Shown here in pieces: positions 1 through 5,652 of a DNA stretch of 7,482 nt (within the stretch, counting starts at the first letter, position 1; the number at the start of each line of letters is the position of its first letter). The stretch is from S143-63 sp964425855. Lineage in GTDB: Archaea; Thermoproteota; Thermoprotei_A; Sulfolobales; Acidilobaceae. The translations under genes were made by a program, and so were the position numbers. The notes under the pieces are model-generated. The model saw only the letters and a program-made list of their open reading frames with translations, was not told where the DNA came from and searched no databases. The stretch spans positions 1-7,482 of the forward strand of contig CAYROE010000066.1 in NCBI GenBank assembly GCA_964425855.1, given 5' to 3'.

Positions 1-1
1 A

Positions 2-85
2 AGACGGAAGCCAGATCCAGTAGCACGTATTAGGCGTAGACTATACGTACACTACGATAATATTACTAGAGATGCCCAATACTAG
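2..85 (+). CDS. possible C-terminal tail of an upstream gene (partial)
   Basis: An open frame runs from the window edge to a TAG at 83-85 and encodes about 27 residues. They are rich in Arg early on (RRKP...RIRRRLYVHY) and end in DAQY. The other two plus frames stop within the first 35 bases. The stop lies 26 bases before the next start, matching the tight spacing of the genes that follow, so a truncated upstream gene of the same operon is plausible. The fragment is too short to assign to a family and could be chance open frame. No function is proposed. Confidence 0.35.
   Translation, partial: RRKPDPVARIRRRLYVHYDNITRDAQY
57..65 (+). promoter_or_regulatory. weak TATA-like box upstream of the first gene
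   Basis: The AT-only stretch ATAATATTA lies about 50 bases before the GTG at 112. A start of transcription about 26 bases downstream (near 87) would leave a leader of about 25 bases holding the GGTG ribosome-binding site at 101-104. The site falls inside the possible tail of an upstream gene, so it may simply be coding sequence. Confidence 0.2.
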
Positions 86-111
86 ACAGCTGGTAGAAAC
101 GGTGCAGTACA

Positions 112-819
112 GTGGCCAAGAGAAAGACAGGCATCTCATATAAAAAGAAAGTTATGCTAGGAATTCTAATAGTAGGAATACTTACAGCTTCTCTCATGTT
201 ATACCTAACCCACAACAGTGAAACACAAACAGGTAATGAATCAGAGAACACGGCGTTCACGCCACCGCCGCCATGCAAAGCAGGATGGTCAGAGCAGAAC
301 CTTATAGTGCTTGACGATCTGGGAGATGTCTTTATTGTGGTCCCAGCCGGCAATGGAAGTGTAAAGATAACAGAAACACTCATCTATGTGTTAGAACAAG
401 ATTACCCAGAGCTAAACTATAGCGATATCGGGGTCTTGGAACAAATACTCTCTTCTAACGACAGCATTTCTGTCCTAGAAAACAATCCATTCGCAACTAA
501 TACAACTGTATCGCCAAGCGAAGGATACAAGATATTTCTACCTAACTCGACTGGAGAGAAATGTGCAGTCGCCGCGGCTAGAACACTGTACAAGGACGCA
601 TCAAATATATATCTCGAGTATTTGGGTTATACAGTAGTGCCCTATGACGACCCAGCGTGGCTATATTATAATGCAAGTCTGCCCTCGTGGCGAGTATATG
701 TAAATGGAGAAGTAGTATCCGTGATATGGATAGATCCAGATCTAGGAATACTTGTGGCTGAAATGCAGTCTAACGCTATGTATCTCTGGGCTAAGGTTAT
801 AGTGGGTGAGGAGCAATAA
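112..819 (+). CDS. hypothetical membrane-anchored surface protein
   Basis: This 235-residue protein starts at GTG, with GGTG seven bases upstream. A short basic N-terminus (K3, R4, K5, K11-K13) precedes one hydrophobic helix at about residues 14-32, which reads as an uncleaved signal anchor or signal peptide. The rest is a hydrophilic domain expected outside the membrane. A Ser/Thr/Pro-rich linker (35-54, with four prolines in a row) leads to a beta-rich body. It has seven N-X-S/T sequons, at N42, N81, N102, N116, N130, N145 and N187, as common in N-glycosylated archaeal surface proteins. Its two cysteines, C55 and C151, could form a disulfide. I recognise no family. It is the only apparent exported protein in the plus-strand string, and its end carries the likely ribosome-binding site of dph2. 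Function unknown. Confidence 0.8.
   Translation: MAKRKTGISYKKKVMLGILIVGILTASLMLYLTHNSETQTGNESENTAFTPPPPCKAGWSEQNLIVLDDLGDVFIVVPAGNGSVKITETLIYVLEQDYPELNYSDIGVLEQILSSNDSISVLENNPFATNTTVSPSEGYKIFLPNSTGEKCAVAAARTLYKDASNIYLEYLGYTVVPYDDPAWLYYNASLPSWRVYVNGEVVSVIWIDPDLGILVAEMQSNAMYLWAKVIVGEEQ
805..813 (+). promoter_or_regulatory. ribosome-binding site pointing to ATG 821 (dph2)
   Basis: GGTGAGGAG covers the last codons of the preceding gene and pairs well with the crenarchaeal anti-Shine-Dalgarno sequence. The next ATG, at 821-823, follows seven bases later. The same GGTGAG core sits before the methyltransferase gene at 1849-1854, again overlapping the end of the preceding gene. This placement argues that ribosomes begin dph2 near 821 rather than at the TTG at 900. 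Confidence 0.6.
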
Positions 820-820
820 C

Positions 821-899
821 ATGCAATGATATCCCATATAATATAGAGTTACCAGAAGACCTCTGTGCTAATGATAAGCCGGGGAAAATCATACTCCAG
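821..899 (+). other. missing N-terminal segment of dph2, in frame but without a canonical start
   Basis: The dph2 frame stays open upstream of 900 back to a TGA at 807-809. From 828 it reads DIPYNIELPEDL, then KPGKIILQ, running directly into LPEGMKP. That matches the usual archaeal Dph2 N-terminus, where Y-x-I-D/E is followed by a lysine-rich stretch and a first strand ending LQLPEG. No ATG, GTG or TTG exists in this frame between 810 and 899. The well-placed ATG at 821 is in another frame and meets TGA at 827-829 after one codon. Omitting one base between 824 and 827 would join the ATG to the dph2 frame. The cause could be a sequencing error, a real mutation, a non-standard start codon or a +1 frameshift. 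Confidence 0.65.
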
Positions 900-1853
900 T
901 TGCCAGAAGGGATGAAGCCCCTCAGCATAAAAATAGCAGACTGTATCAAGCAAAAATGTCCGAGAGCCAAAATCTATATTCACGGAGATCCCAGCTATGG
1001 CGCCTGCGATCTATCCTATCCTGAGTTAGAATACTATTTGGCGCCTGACCTTATCATACATATAGGACATACGCCTTACCCACCAGAGCTCGCCAGCAAA
1101 AAATCTACGCCACAGGGAAAAGCACAGGTTATTTATATCCCGGCGGAAAGTCGTCTCGAAGTAAATGAGAGTCTTCTCGAGGATCTAGTACGATTCATTA
1201 AAAAATATGATTCCAACAATATAGGGGTAGTCGGAACGATACAACATTATCGATTAATCCCGAGAATAGTTCGCTGGCTCAATAAACATGGGTATAACGC
1301 ATCTACATCTCCTGCGAGGCTCCCATATTTTGTAGAGGGCCAAGTCCTCGGATGCGAGTACGGTAGCGCCCTCATGCTTAAATCGGATCTCTATGTTTAT
1401 GTGGGAGGAGGCCTCTTCCACCCTCTAGGACTATATCTTGCCACGATGAAACCAGTCATAAAACTCGATCCCTACCATCAGAAAGTAGAAGACATAACAT
1501 CTTACGGTGAAAAAACATACAAGAAGAGAATGTACAAGATCATGCAGGCGATGAACGCGGAGCATTGGGGACTAATACTAGGGTTGAAGACTGGGCAATA
1601 TAGGCCATGGCTAGAAAAACAGTTATCAAGTCTAATCATCTCTAAAGGGGTAAAATACGATGTCTTCTTATTCGAGAAGCTCACAATAGAGTCATTACGC
1701 TCATTACCACAAGAAATAGATGCATACGTGGTAACAAGCTGTCCCAGGCTTCCGATAGACGACCTCGCTGATTTCGAGAAACCAGTACTGACTCCAGGTG
1801 AAGCCGTTATGGCTCTAACCGGCAAACTAGAACGATACAGGTTTCCATGGTGA
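900..1853 (+). CDS. dph2: 2-(3-amino-3-carboxypropyl)histidine synthase (diphthamide biosynthesis, Dph2)
   Basis: Archaeal Dph2 is a homodimeric [4Fe-4S] non-canonical radical-SAM enzyme. It transfers the 3-amino-3-carboxypropyl group of SAM to a histidine of elongation factor 2, the first step of diphthamide synthesis in the cytoplasm. Counting from the TTG at 900 (317 residues), the family signs are LPEGMKP at the N-terminus, GDPSYGACD with C36, GQVLGCEYG with C152, and TSCPRLPID with C281, followed by TPGEA. The three cysteines have the spacing expected of the cluster ligands. The enzyme therefore looks complete, except that 900 is merely the first canonical start: conserved sequence continues upstream to about 828, as described for the segment before it. 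The stop overlaps the ribosome-binding site of the methyltransferase gene. Family assignment is firm; the start is not. Confidence 0.92.
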   Translation: MPEGMKPLSIKIADCIKQKCPRAKIYIHGDPSYGACDLSYPELEYYLAPDLIIHIGHTPYPPELASKKSTPQGKAQVIYIPAESRLEVNESLLEDLVRFIKKYDSNNIGVVGTIQHYRLIPRIVRWLNKHGYNASTSPARLPYFVEGQVLGCEYGSALMLKSDLYVYVGGGLFHPLGLYLATMKPVIKLDPYHQKVEDITSYGEKTYKKRMYKIMQAMNAEHWGLILGLKTGQYRPWLEKQLSSLIISKGVKYDVFLFEKLTIESLRSLPQEIDAYVVTSCPRLPIDDLADFEKPVLTPGEAVMALTGKLERYRFPW

Positions 1854-1854
1854 G
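1849..1854 (+). promoter_or_regulatory. ribosome-binding site of the methyltransferase gene
   Basis: GGTGAG overlaps the dph2 stop (TGA 1851-1853) and lies eight bases before the TTG at 1863. It supports that rare start codon and suggests that translation of the two genes is coupled. Confidence 0.6.
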
Positions 1855-1862
1855 CATATAAG

Positions 1863-2507
1863 TTGGCTCATAAGGTGAAGAGCAGAAACCAACTCTCTAT
1901 CATCTTAGAGAGGGAAGTCCCAGAAATACTTGAACCAAGCTTTAAGCTAGAGCAATATACGAGCCCAGGTGACTTAGCCTCACTGATAGCATGGGATCTA
2001 CAATACAGAGTAAATTTAGCTAATGCAAGGATACTAGACCTAGGAGCCGGTACATGCAGGCTATCAACCGCGGTAGCTTTGCTAGGAGCCAGTTACGTTA
2101 TAGCAGCGGAATATGACCCGAAACTGCTCGAGATATGTAGAGAAGTACTCTTGCGCCTAGGATTAATAGATAGAGTTCAACTTGTAAGAACCTGGGTCCA
2201 CAAAGATCTCGGCCTCTTCAGGGCAATAGACGTGGTCATCTCCAATCCTCCCTTTGGTATTGCGAGAAGAGGCGCCGACCGGGAGTTTCTCGAGTATTCA
2301 CTTAATATCGGAGCCCGTATACTCTATTTCATCTTAAAATCAGGAAACCTAGAGTTTCACAAGAGGATAGCGGAAAACTATGGATATAGTACTTTTCTAT
2401 TAACACGATATAGGTTTCCTATAAAAGCATCCATGATGAAACATCGTAGTAGGATAAGGAGGGTTGACGTAGATGTCATCGTCTTCGTTAAAGAAACAAG
2501 ATATTAG
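1863..2507 (+). CDS. METTL5-like rRNA adenine-N6 methyltransferase
   Basis: This 214-residue protein has a Rossmann-fold class I SAM-dependent methyltransferase core. LEQYTSP (29-35) matches the conserved N-terminal motif of the METTL5 family, DLGAGTCRLS (59-68) is the SAM-binding motif I, and E83/D85 fit the acidic end of strand 2. NPPFGIARRGADREFL (128-143) contains the NPPF catalytic motif of amino-group methyltransferases with the G-x-D-x-x-FL extension of METTL5. A basic tail (about residues 182-205) with RFPIK and several Arg/Lys fits RNA binding. Eukaryotic METTL5 makes m6A in small-subunit rRNA, so a 16S rRNA target is inferred for this protein. The TTG start is supported by GGTGAG eight bases upstream. 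The last 35 bases overlap csl4. Its place beside dph2 and csl4 fits a translation and RNA role. Confidence 0.87.
   Translation: MAHKVKSRNQLSIILEREVPEILEPSFKLEQYTSPGDLASLIAWDLQYRVNLANARILDLGAGTCRLSTAVALLGASYVIAAEYDPKLLEICREVLLRLGLIDRVQLVRTWVHKDLGLFRAIDVVISNPPFGIARRGADREFLEYSLNIGARILYFILKSGNLEFHKRIAENYGYSTFLLTRYRFPIKASMMKHRSRIRRVDVDVIVFVKETRY
2458..2463 (+). promoter_or_regulatory. ribosome-binding site of csl4
   Basis: GGAGGG lies nine bases before ATG 2473, inside the 3' end of the methyltransferase gene. It fixes the csl4 start and implies translation of csl4 from within the preceding coding region. Confidence 0.65.
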
Positions 2508-3120
2508 GGAGGTAGCGCCAGGAGACGTACTGGCAATCATAGAAGAATATGATGCCGGAGAGGGAACATACGTCGATCTAGAACATGGAGTAGTACGTGC
2601 AGCAGTTGCAGGAATAGTATACTATGATGATAAAGCTAAGATTGTATATGTAAAACCAAAGAAAGACCCACTCGTTCCCCGAGCCGGATCAAGCGTAATT
2701 GGGGTGGTTACCCAAGTAAAACATGACGTCGTGATACTAGACCTCGTAGGAGAAGTAGACCTGCATCCAGTTCCTAGGTTTAAAGGCGAGTTCTCAGGAA
2801 GATTCTCTGGAGCTATAAATCTAGCCAATATTGCCGACGAGTATGTGAAGGATATCTTCGATTACTATAAGATAGGTGACATAGTCCTAGCGAGGGCACT
2901 AAGTAACAATAATCCATATCATCTCACGACTGTTCCGCCCCAGTATGGAGTAATATACGCCACATGTAGCAAGTGCGGGGGCCTACTGCACCCAATAAAC
3001 AATAGGAGCATGAAATGCACCAAGTGCGGCCGCATAGAGAAGAGAAAAGTATCTGCATTAGCATCATCGAAGATACTCTCCATAAAAATAAAGAAGGGAT
3101 TAGTTGTATCTCTTAGCTAA
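2473..3120 (+). CDS. csl4: exosome complex subunit Csl4
   Basis: Csl4 is one of the two alternative RNA-binding cap proteins on the archaeal exosome, which degrades and tails RNA from the 3' end around an Rrp41-Rrp42 ring. The 215-residue product shows the full family layout. A small N-terminal beta domain (about 10-62, with APGDVLAIIEEYDAGEGTY) is followed by an S1 RNA-binding domain (about 70-158, including GSSVIGVVTQVKHDVVILDL and YKIGDIVLARAL). A C-terminal zinc ribbon has ligands C165, C168, C182 and C185 (CSKCGG and CTKCGR). The start overlaps the methyltransferase gene by 35 bases and has a good ribosome-binding site. In archaea the cap protein also recruits DnaG to the exosome, a partner not present here. 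No key residue appears to be missing. Confidence 0.93.
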   Translation: MSSSSLKKQDIREVAPGDVLAIIEEYDAGEGTYVDLEHGVVRAAVAGIVYYDDKAKIVYVKPKKDPLVPRAGSSVIGVVTQVKHDVVILDLVGEVDLHPVPRFKGEFSGRFSGAINLANIADEYVKDIFDYYKIGDIVLARALSNNNPYHLTTVPPQYGVIYATCSKCGGLLHPINNRSMKCTKCGRIEKRKVSALASSKILSIKIKKGLVVSLS

Positions 3121-3149
3121 CGAGAACTATAATCTACGAGGCTGAGTAA

Positions 3150-3782
3150 ATGACGAAGAAAAACAGGAAGACAACAATATACATCAAGTTGCCTCCACTG
3201 GCACGATCAGAATTCGAGAAGTTCATGGAAAGGCTAGGTAAGTTAATCCACGGAGAGACAATGGTAGCGTCAATAGAGGATGATGTGCTGCGGATTAATC
3301 TCTACGGGAGCAAGCTGGCTGCAGAGAGGACGATAAAGGAGATACGGAAACTTGTGAAGGAGTATTCTATAGGTTCCCGGGCTCTCAAGAGATACTCTCT
3401 CAGAGCCTTATCTAGGGAGGCCAAAACAGCTATTCCTGGCGATGTTCTAGAAGAGGTACTGAGGTATAAAGGATATGAAGCCGAGTATCGAGGAGAATAC
3501 ATTGAAACAAGTGCCTCTCCCTCGATAGTATATGAGGCATCCATACTGTTAGGTGAAGCCATCAGAACGACAATCATGCTTCATGCCACAAGAACTGCCA
3601 AGAAGTTAATACTCGCCCTTCTAGTACTTGATAACAATCTAAAACCATTCGAAATAATAAACAGTGGAGAGGCACTGGGTTTAATTGAAATAGATCAGGA
3701 CGGGAAAGTTCACTTGACCACTGACTGGAGAAAAGCGCTTAAAACCATGATTGGCAACATTCAAGTCAAGGGAGGAGAATAA
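3150..3782 (+). CDS. DUF2067-type archaeal protein of unknown function
   Basis: This 210-residue soluble protein starts at ATG with GAGG eight bases upstream (3138-3141). Its size, basic N-terminus and place between csl4 and rpoL fit the archaeal family DUF2067, which I assign from recall of sequence style and gene order rather than a search. The first 75 residues read as strand (TIYIKL), helix (EFEKFMERLGKLI), two strands (TMVASI, LRINLYG) and helix (AERTIKEIRKLVKEY), a beta-alpha-beta-beta-alpha order seen in small RNA-binding folds. The rest is mainly helical, with a second basic stretch (SRALKRYSLRALSREAK) and a C-terminal segment (about 155-205) that could be a winged-helix-like end. There are no cysteines, membrane segments or catalytic motifs that I recognise. 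Two bases separate its stop from the rpoL start. An RNA-linked role is inferred from neighbours only. Confidence 0.72.
   Translation: MTKKNRKTTIYIKLPPLARSEFEKFMERLGKLIHGETMVASIEDDVLRINLYGSKLAAERTIKEIRKLVKEYSIGSRALKRYSLRALSREAKTAIPGDVLEEVLRYKGYEAEYRGEYIETSASPSIVYEASILLGEAIRTTIMLHATRTAKKLILALLVLDNNLKPFEIINSGEALGLIEIDQDGKVHLTTDWRKALKTMIGNIQVKGGE
3771..3775 (+). promoter_or_regulatory. ribosome-binding site of rpoL
   Basis: GGAGG lies nine bases before GTG 3785 and within the last codons of the preceding gene. It decides for the GTG start and links translation of the two genes. Confidence 0.65.
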
Positions 3783-3784
3783 AC

Positions 3785-4096
3785 GTGGAAGGAATAAACC
3801 TGATAATACGGAGAATAGAGCCGCAGACCTACGAGCTAGAGATACAGGGAGAAGACGACTCCATAGGAAACCTCCTAGCAACGTACTTAGAAAACCTCGA
3901 CGAGGTACAATTATCATACTATAGCAGGCCACACGTACTAGAGGACAAGATCGTGGTCTACGTCAAACTGAAGAAGGACATAGATATAAAAAAGGTAATT
4001 GAAAAAGCCATTGGAGAGATCCTAGAGGATATCGAAGACCTTAAGCAAAAGTATCTGAAAGCTCTTGAAAAAATAGGTGTGTCGCTAGAACCATGA
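3785..4096 (+). CDS. rpoL: DNA-directed RNA polymerase subunit L (Rpo11)
   Basis: Rpo11 pairs with Rpo3 to form the assembly platform of archaeal RNA polymerase, equivalent to the eukaryotic Rpb3-Rpb11 and bacterial alpha dimer. The 103-residue product has the usual size. The family signature is GEDDSIGNLL (22-31), where most homologues have GEDHTLGNLL; His to Asp is a modest departure. It is followed by a region corresponding to the usual PHPLEDK segment, here SRPHVLEDKIVVYVKLK. The C-terminal half is the expected dimerisation helix (about 71-98). The GTG start has GGAGG nine bases upstream. The stop overlaps the next start as ATGA (4093-4096), so the two genes are probably translationally coupled. 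Confidence 0.93.
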   Translation: MEGINLIIRRIEPQTYELEIQGEDDSIGNLLATYLENLDEVQLSYYSRPHVLEDKIVVYVKLKKDIDIKKVIEKAIGEILEDIEDLKQKYLKALEKIGVSLEP

Positions 4097-4398
4097 AGGA
4101 TGAAACACGAATTTTTGTAAGCAAGTGTAATCCCGATATCTGCATAGGCGTTATAGTCAGAGGCATAGGAGTCGACGGGGTAGTATCCGGTAAAAATTGT
4201 CGGGAAACATGCAGCCAATTATCTGAAAAGGGATATCTCGGCGAGCTCCGCTACTTTATCGGAGATTGTCCATGTGGACTAGTAGAATCCCCTATCAGCA
4301 CGCCATATATTGAAAACCTCCTCCGGGTCTTGGACAGAGATGTAGGCTTATGGTATAAGATTACAGTTGAATTACTGAAGAACAAGGACAACGAATAA
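4093..4398 (+). CDS. small cysteine-rich protein overlapping rpoL
   Basis: This 101-residue protein has an ATG that overlaps the rpoL stop by four bases (ATGA). GGTG lies 13 bases upstream, which is rather far, so re-initiation after rpoL is likely. I recognise no family. Six cysteines fall in the first two thirds in three pairs: C12-x4-C17, C36-x3-C40 and C59-x-C61. The rest is a beta-rich core with glycines, then a C-terminal helix (about 72-98) ending in charged residues. No signal peptide or membrane segment is visible, so in the reducing cytoplasm the pairs suggest zinc or iron-sulfur binding rather than disulfides; this is inference. The overlap with rpoL and the following nucleotide-salvage gene hint at a housekeeping role. 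It could also be a lineage-specific gene of unrelated function. Confidence 0.72.
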   Translation: MKDETRIFVSKCNPDICIGVIVRGIGVDGVVSGKNCRETCSQLSEKGYLGELRYFIGDCPCGLVESPISTPYIENLLRVLDRDVGLWYKITVELLKNKDNE

Positions 4399-4433
4399 AA
4401 ACCAATCGTGGAAATCGGTATTCCTGGGTCACC

Positions 4434-5069
4434 GTGGAAATACATGTATTGGCGGAAGTGGTTCCATATGCCCGGTTGATTCTTAGACATCTACGAGATA
4501 AAAACACGGGAGTATCCGATTTTAGGAGATGGATGGAGAAAGCAGGTATTCTTCTGGGAGTGTTCATTTCTCGAAGTCTCTCCTGGAGAAGAATAGAGGT
4601 TGAAACACCACTAGGATCGGCAGTCGAACTGGATCTAGAGACGCAGCCGCTTGTAGTAAGTATACTTGGCGCCGGGGTATATTTGGCCAACGGAATAATG
4701 AAGCTGTATCCCGAAGCACCACTGGGGCTTGTCTCTGCCAAAAGAATAGAAGATGGCTCCGAGGTAAGGATAGAGGTCTACTACTCTAGATTACCAACTG
4801 AGTGGAGAGGAGAGTCAATAATTATTGATCCAATGCTCGCGACAGGATCGACGGTATCACGGGTTATTGACGAGTTAAAGAAGCGTGGATCAAATAAGAT
4901 AATAGTAGGAGCTGTTATCTCATCGATCCAGGGAATATCATATCTTTCATCTAAACATCCAGATGTGGAGGTCTACACACTAGGTCTTGACAAAGAATTA
5001 GACTCAAGGAACTTTATCGTTCCTGGACTAGGAGATGCAGGGGATAGAAGCCTTGGCGTAGTTTTTTAA
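4434..5069 (+). CDS. upp: divergent uracil phosphoribosyltransferase
   Basis: UPRTase makes UMP from uracil and PRPP in pyrimidine salvage. The 211-residue product has the family layout: N-terminal LRDKNTGVSDFRR (20-32) and VETPLG (56-61), PRPP-loop IDPMLATGST (131-140), and the C-terminal uracil-binding PGLGDAGDR (197-205). GTG 4434 aligns with the usual N-terminus; the frame stays open upstream but holds no better start, and the ribosome-binding site (GGGT at 4426-4429) is weak. One feature stands out: the segment that normally reads ILRAG reads ILGAG (77-81), so the usually invariant Arg of the PRPP and pyrophosphate site is Gly79 (codon GGC at 4668-4670). Nearby Y83 and N86 also differ from the usual Pro and acidic residue. 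The gene follows the cysteine-rich gene by 35 bases and ends the operon. It may be active, altered in specificity, or regulatory. Confidence 0.85.
   Translation: MEIHVLAEVVPYARLILRHLRDKNTGVSDFRRWMEKAGILLGVFISRSLSWRRIEVETPLGSAVELDLETQPLVVSILGAGVYLANGIMKLYPEAPLGLVSAKRIEDGSEVRIEVYYSRLPTEWRGESIIIDPMLATGSTVSRVIDELKKRGSNKIIVGAVISSIQGISYLSSKHPDVEVYTLGLDKELDSRNFIVPGLGDAGDRSLGVVF
5062..5067 (+). terminator. possible U-rich terminator of the plus-strand operon
   Basis: Six T residues end in the first base of the upp stop codon, followed by the AT-rich sequence AATTCTAGATTAA. Archaeal RNA polymerase often stops on such T-runs without a hairpin. The convergent gene ends two bases after the upp stop, so transcription is expected to end near here. 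No clear stem is visible. Confidence 0.4.
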
Positions 5070-5071
5070 TT

Positions 5072-5629
5072 CTAGATTAATTTCCTATACAACAATAATC
5101 CGAGTAAGAAGACTCCTATTCCTAATCCGGCTACAAGCCCAGTCTTCATAGTGTTATTACCACTCTCCGGATTATCATACTGTATGCTGGCACTATGCGT
5201 ATCGGTTAGGTCTGAGGTAGTGTTCGTCGAAGTTTTCTCGGCTGGAGACTTATTTGATTCCCAGGAATTATTGCAGTAGTAGACTCCACTGTATTTTCCA
5301 TTCAGATATATTATAACGGTCTTGGGCTGAACTGTTAGATTAATCGATATGCCTTTCCTGGTTATTACTTGGATGACGGGTTGTTTAGGAGGTTCTAGTG
5401 TAATGTTCAGCCTCAAAGTATTATTATCGATGTAAGCATGGTTGTATGTGATATTGTATCCGGGCGTCGGTAGGATTAGTAACACGTTCAAGTATGGAGA
5501 TCCTTGGACGTTTACGCAAGTGACCGATTCTATTTTAGGCAATGTATCGTCACCTAGGACTTGGATACTATTAACTACTATCATAACTAAAAACATTAGC
5601 ATTATTAGTCGATACCGATACCCAAGCAT
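5072..5629 (-). CDS. hypothetical cell-surface protein with C-terminal membrane anchor
   Basis: This 185-residue protein starts at ATG. A signal peptide (basic Y-R-Y-R, then a hydrophobic core at about 8-25) is followed by an ectodomain of beta character (27-123). A Ser/Thr/Asn-rich stalk (124-161) leads to one transmembrane helix (163-181) and the short basic tail RKLI. That arrangement is typical of archaeal surface proteins held by a C-terminal anchor. There are eight N-X-S/T sequons, at N59, N69, N75, N97, N120, N126, N136 and N158. Two cysteines, C38 and C119, bracket the ectodomain and could form a disulfide. No binding or catalytic motif is recognised. It might be a small solute-binding, pilin-related or S-layer-associated protein, but nothing decides this. 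It meets upp tail to tail with two bases between stop codons, and a TATA box just upstream suggests its own, probably leaderless, transcript. Confidence 0.8.
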   Translation of the reverse strand: MLGYRYRLIMLMFLVMIVVNSIQVLGDDTLPKIESVTCVNVQGSPYLNVLLILPTPGYNITYNHAYIDNNTLRLNITLEPPKQPVIQVITRKGISINLTVQPKTVIIYLNGKYSGVYYCNNSWESNKSPAEKTSTNTTSDLTDTHSASIQYDNPESGNNTMKTGLVAGLGIGVFLLGLLLYRKLI

Positions 5630-5652
5630 TATTCAAGCACCGGTCCAAGCTT

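Noticed and set aside
66..383. Minus-strand open frame of 105 residues
   Set aside because: It overlaps the signal-anchored protein gene antisense, with Ser/Thr-rich translation, no ribosome-binding site and no family resemblance. It looks like a shadow.
1832..2419. Near-identical 15-base stretches at 1832-1846 and 2405-2419 (one mismatch), both encoding R-Y-R-F
   Set aside because: Only two copies, both within coding sequence and in different contexts, with no flanking similarity. Chance is the simplest explanation.
2433..2439. ATGATGA resembling the C box of an archaeal C/D guide RNA (another at 2624-2630)
   Set aside because: No CTGA D box or second C'/D' pair at the expected distance. 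Both sites are ordinary codons in the methyltransferase and csl4 genes.
4361..4741. Minus-strand open frame of 126 residues across the start of upp
   Set aside because: It lies antisense to a clear UPRTase and the end of the cysteine-rich gene. Its translation is Ser/Thr-rich without motifs.
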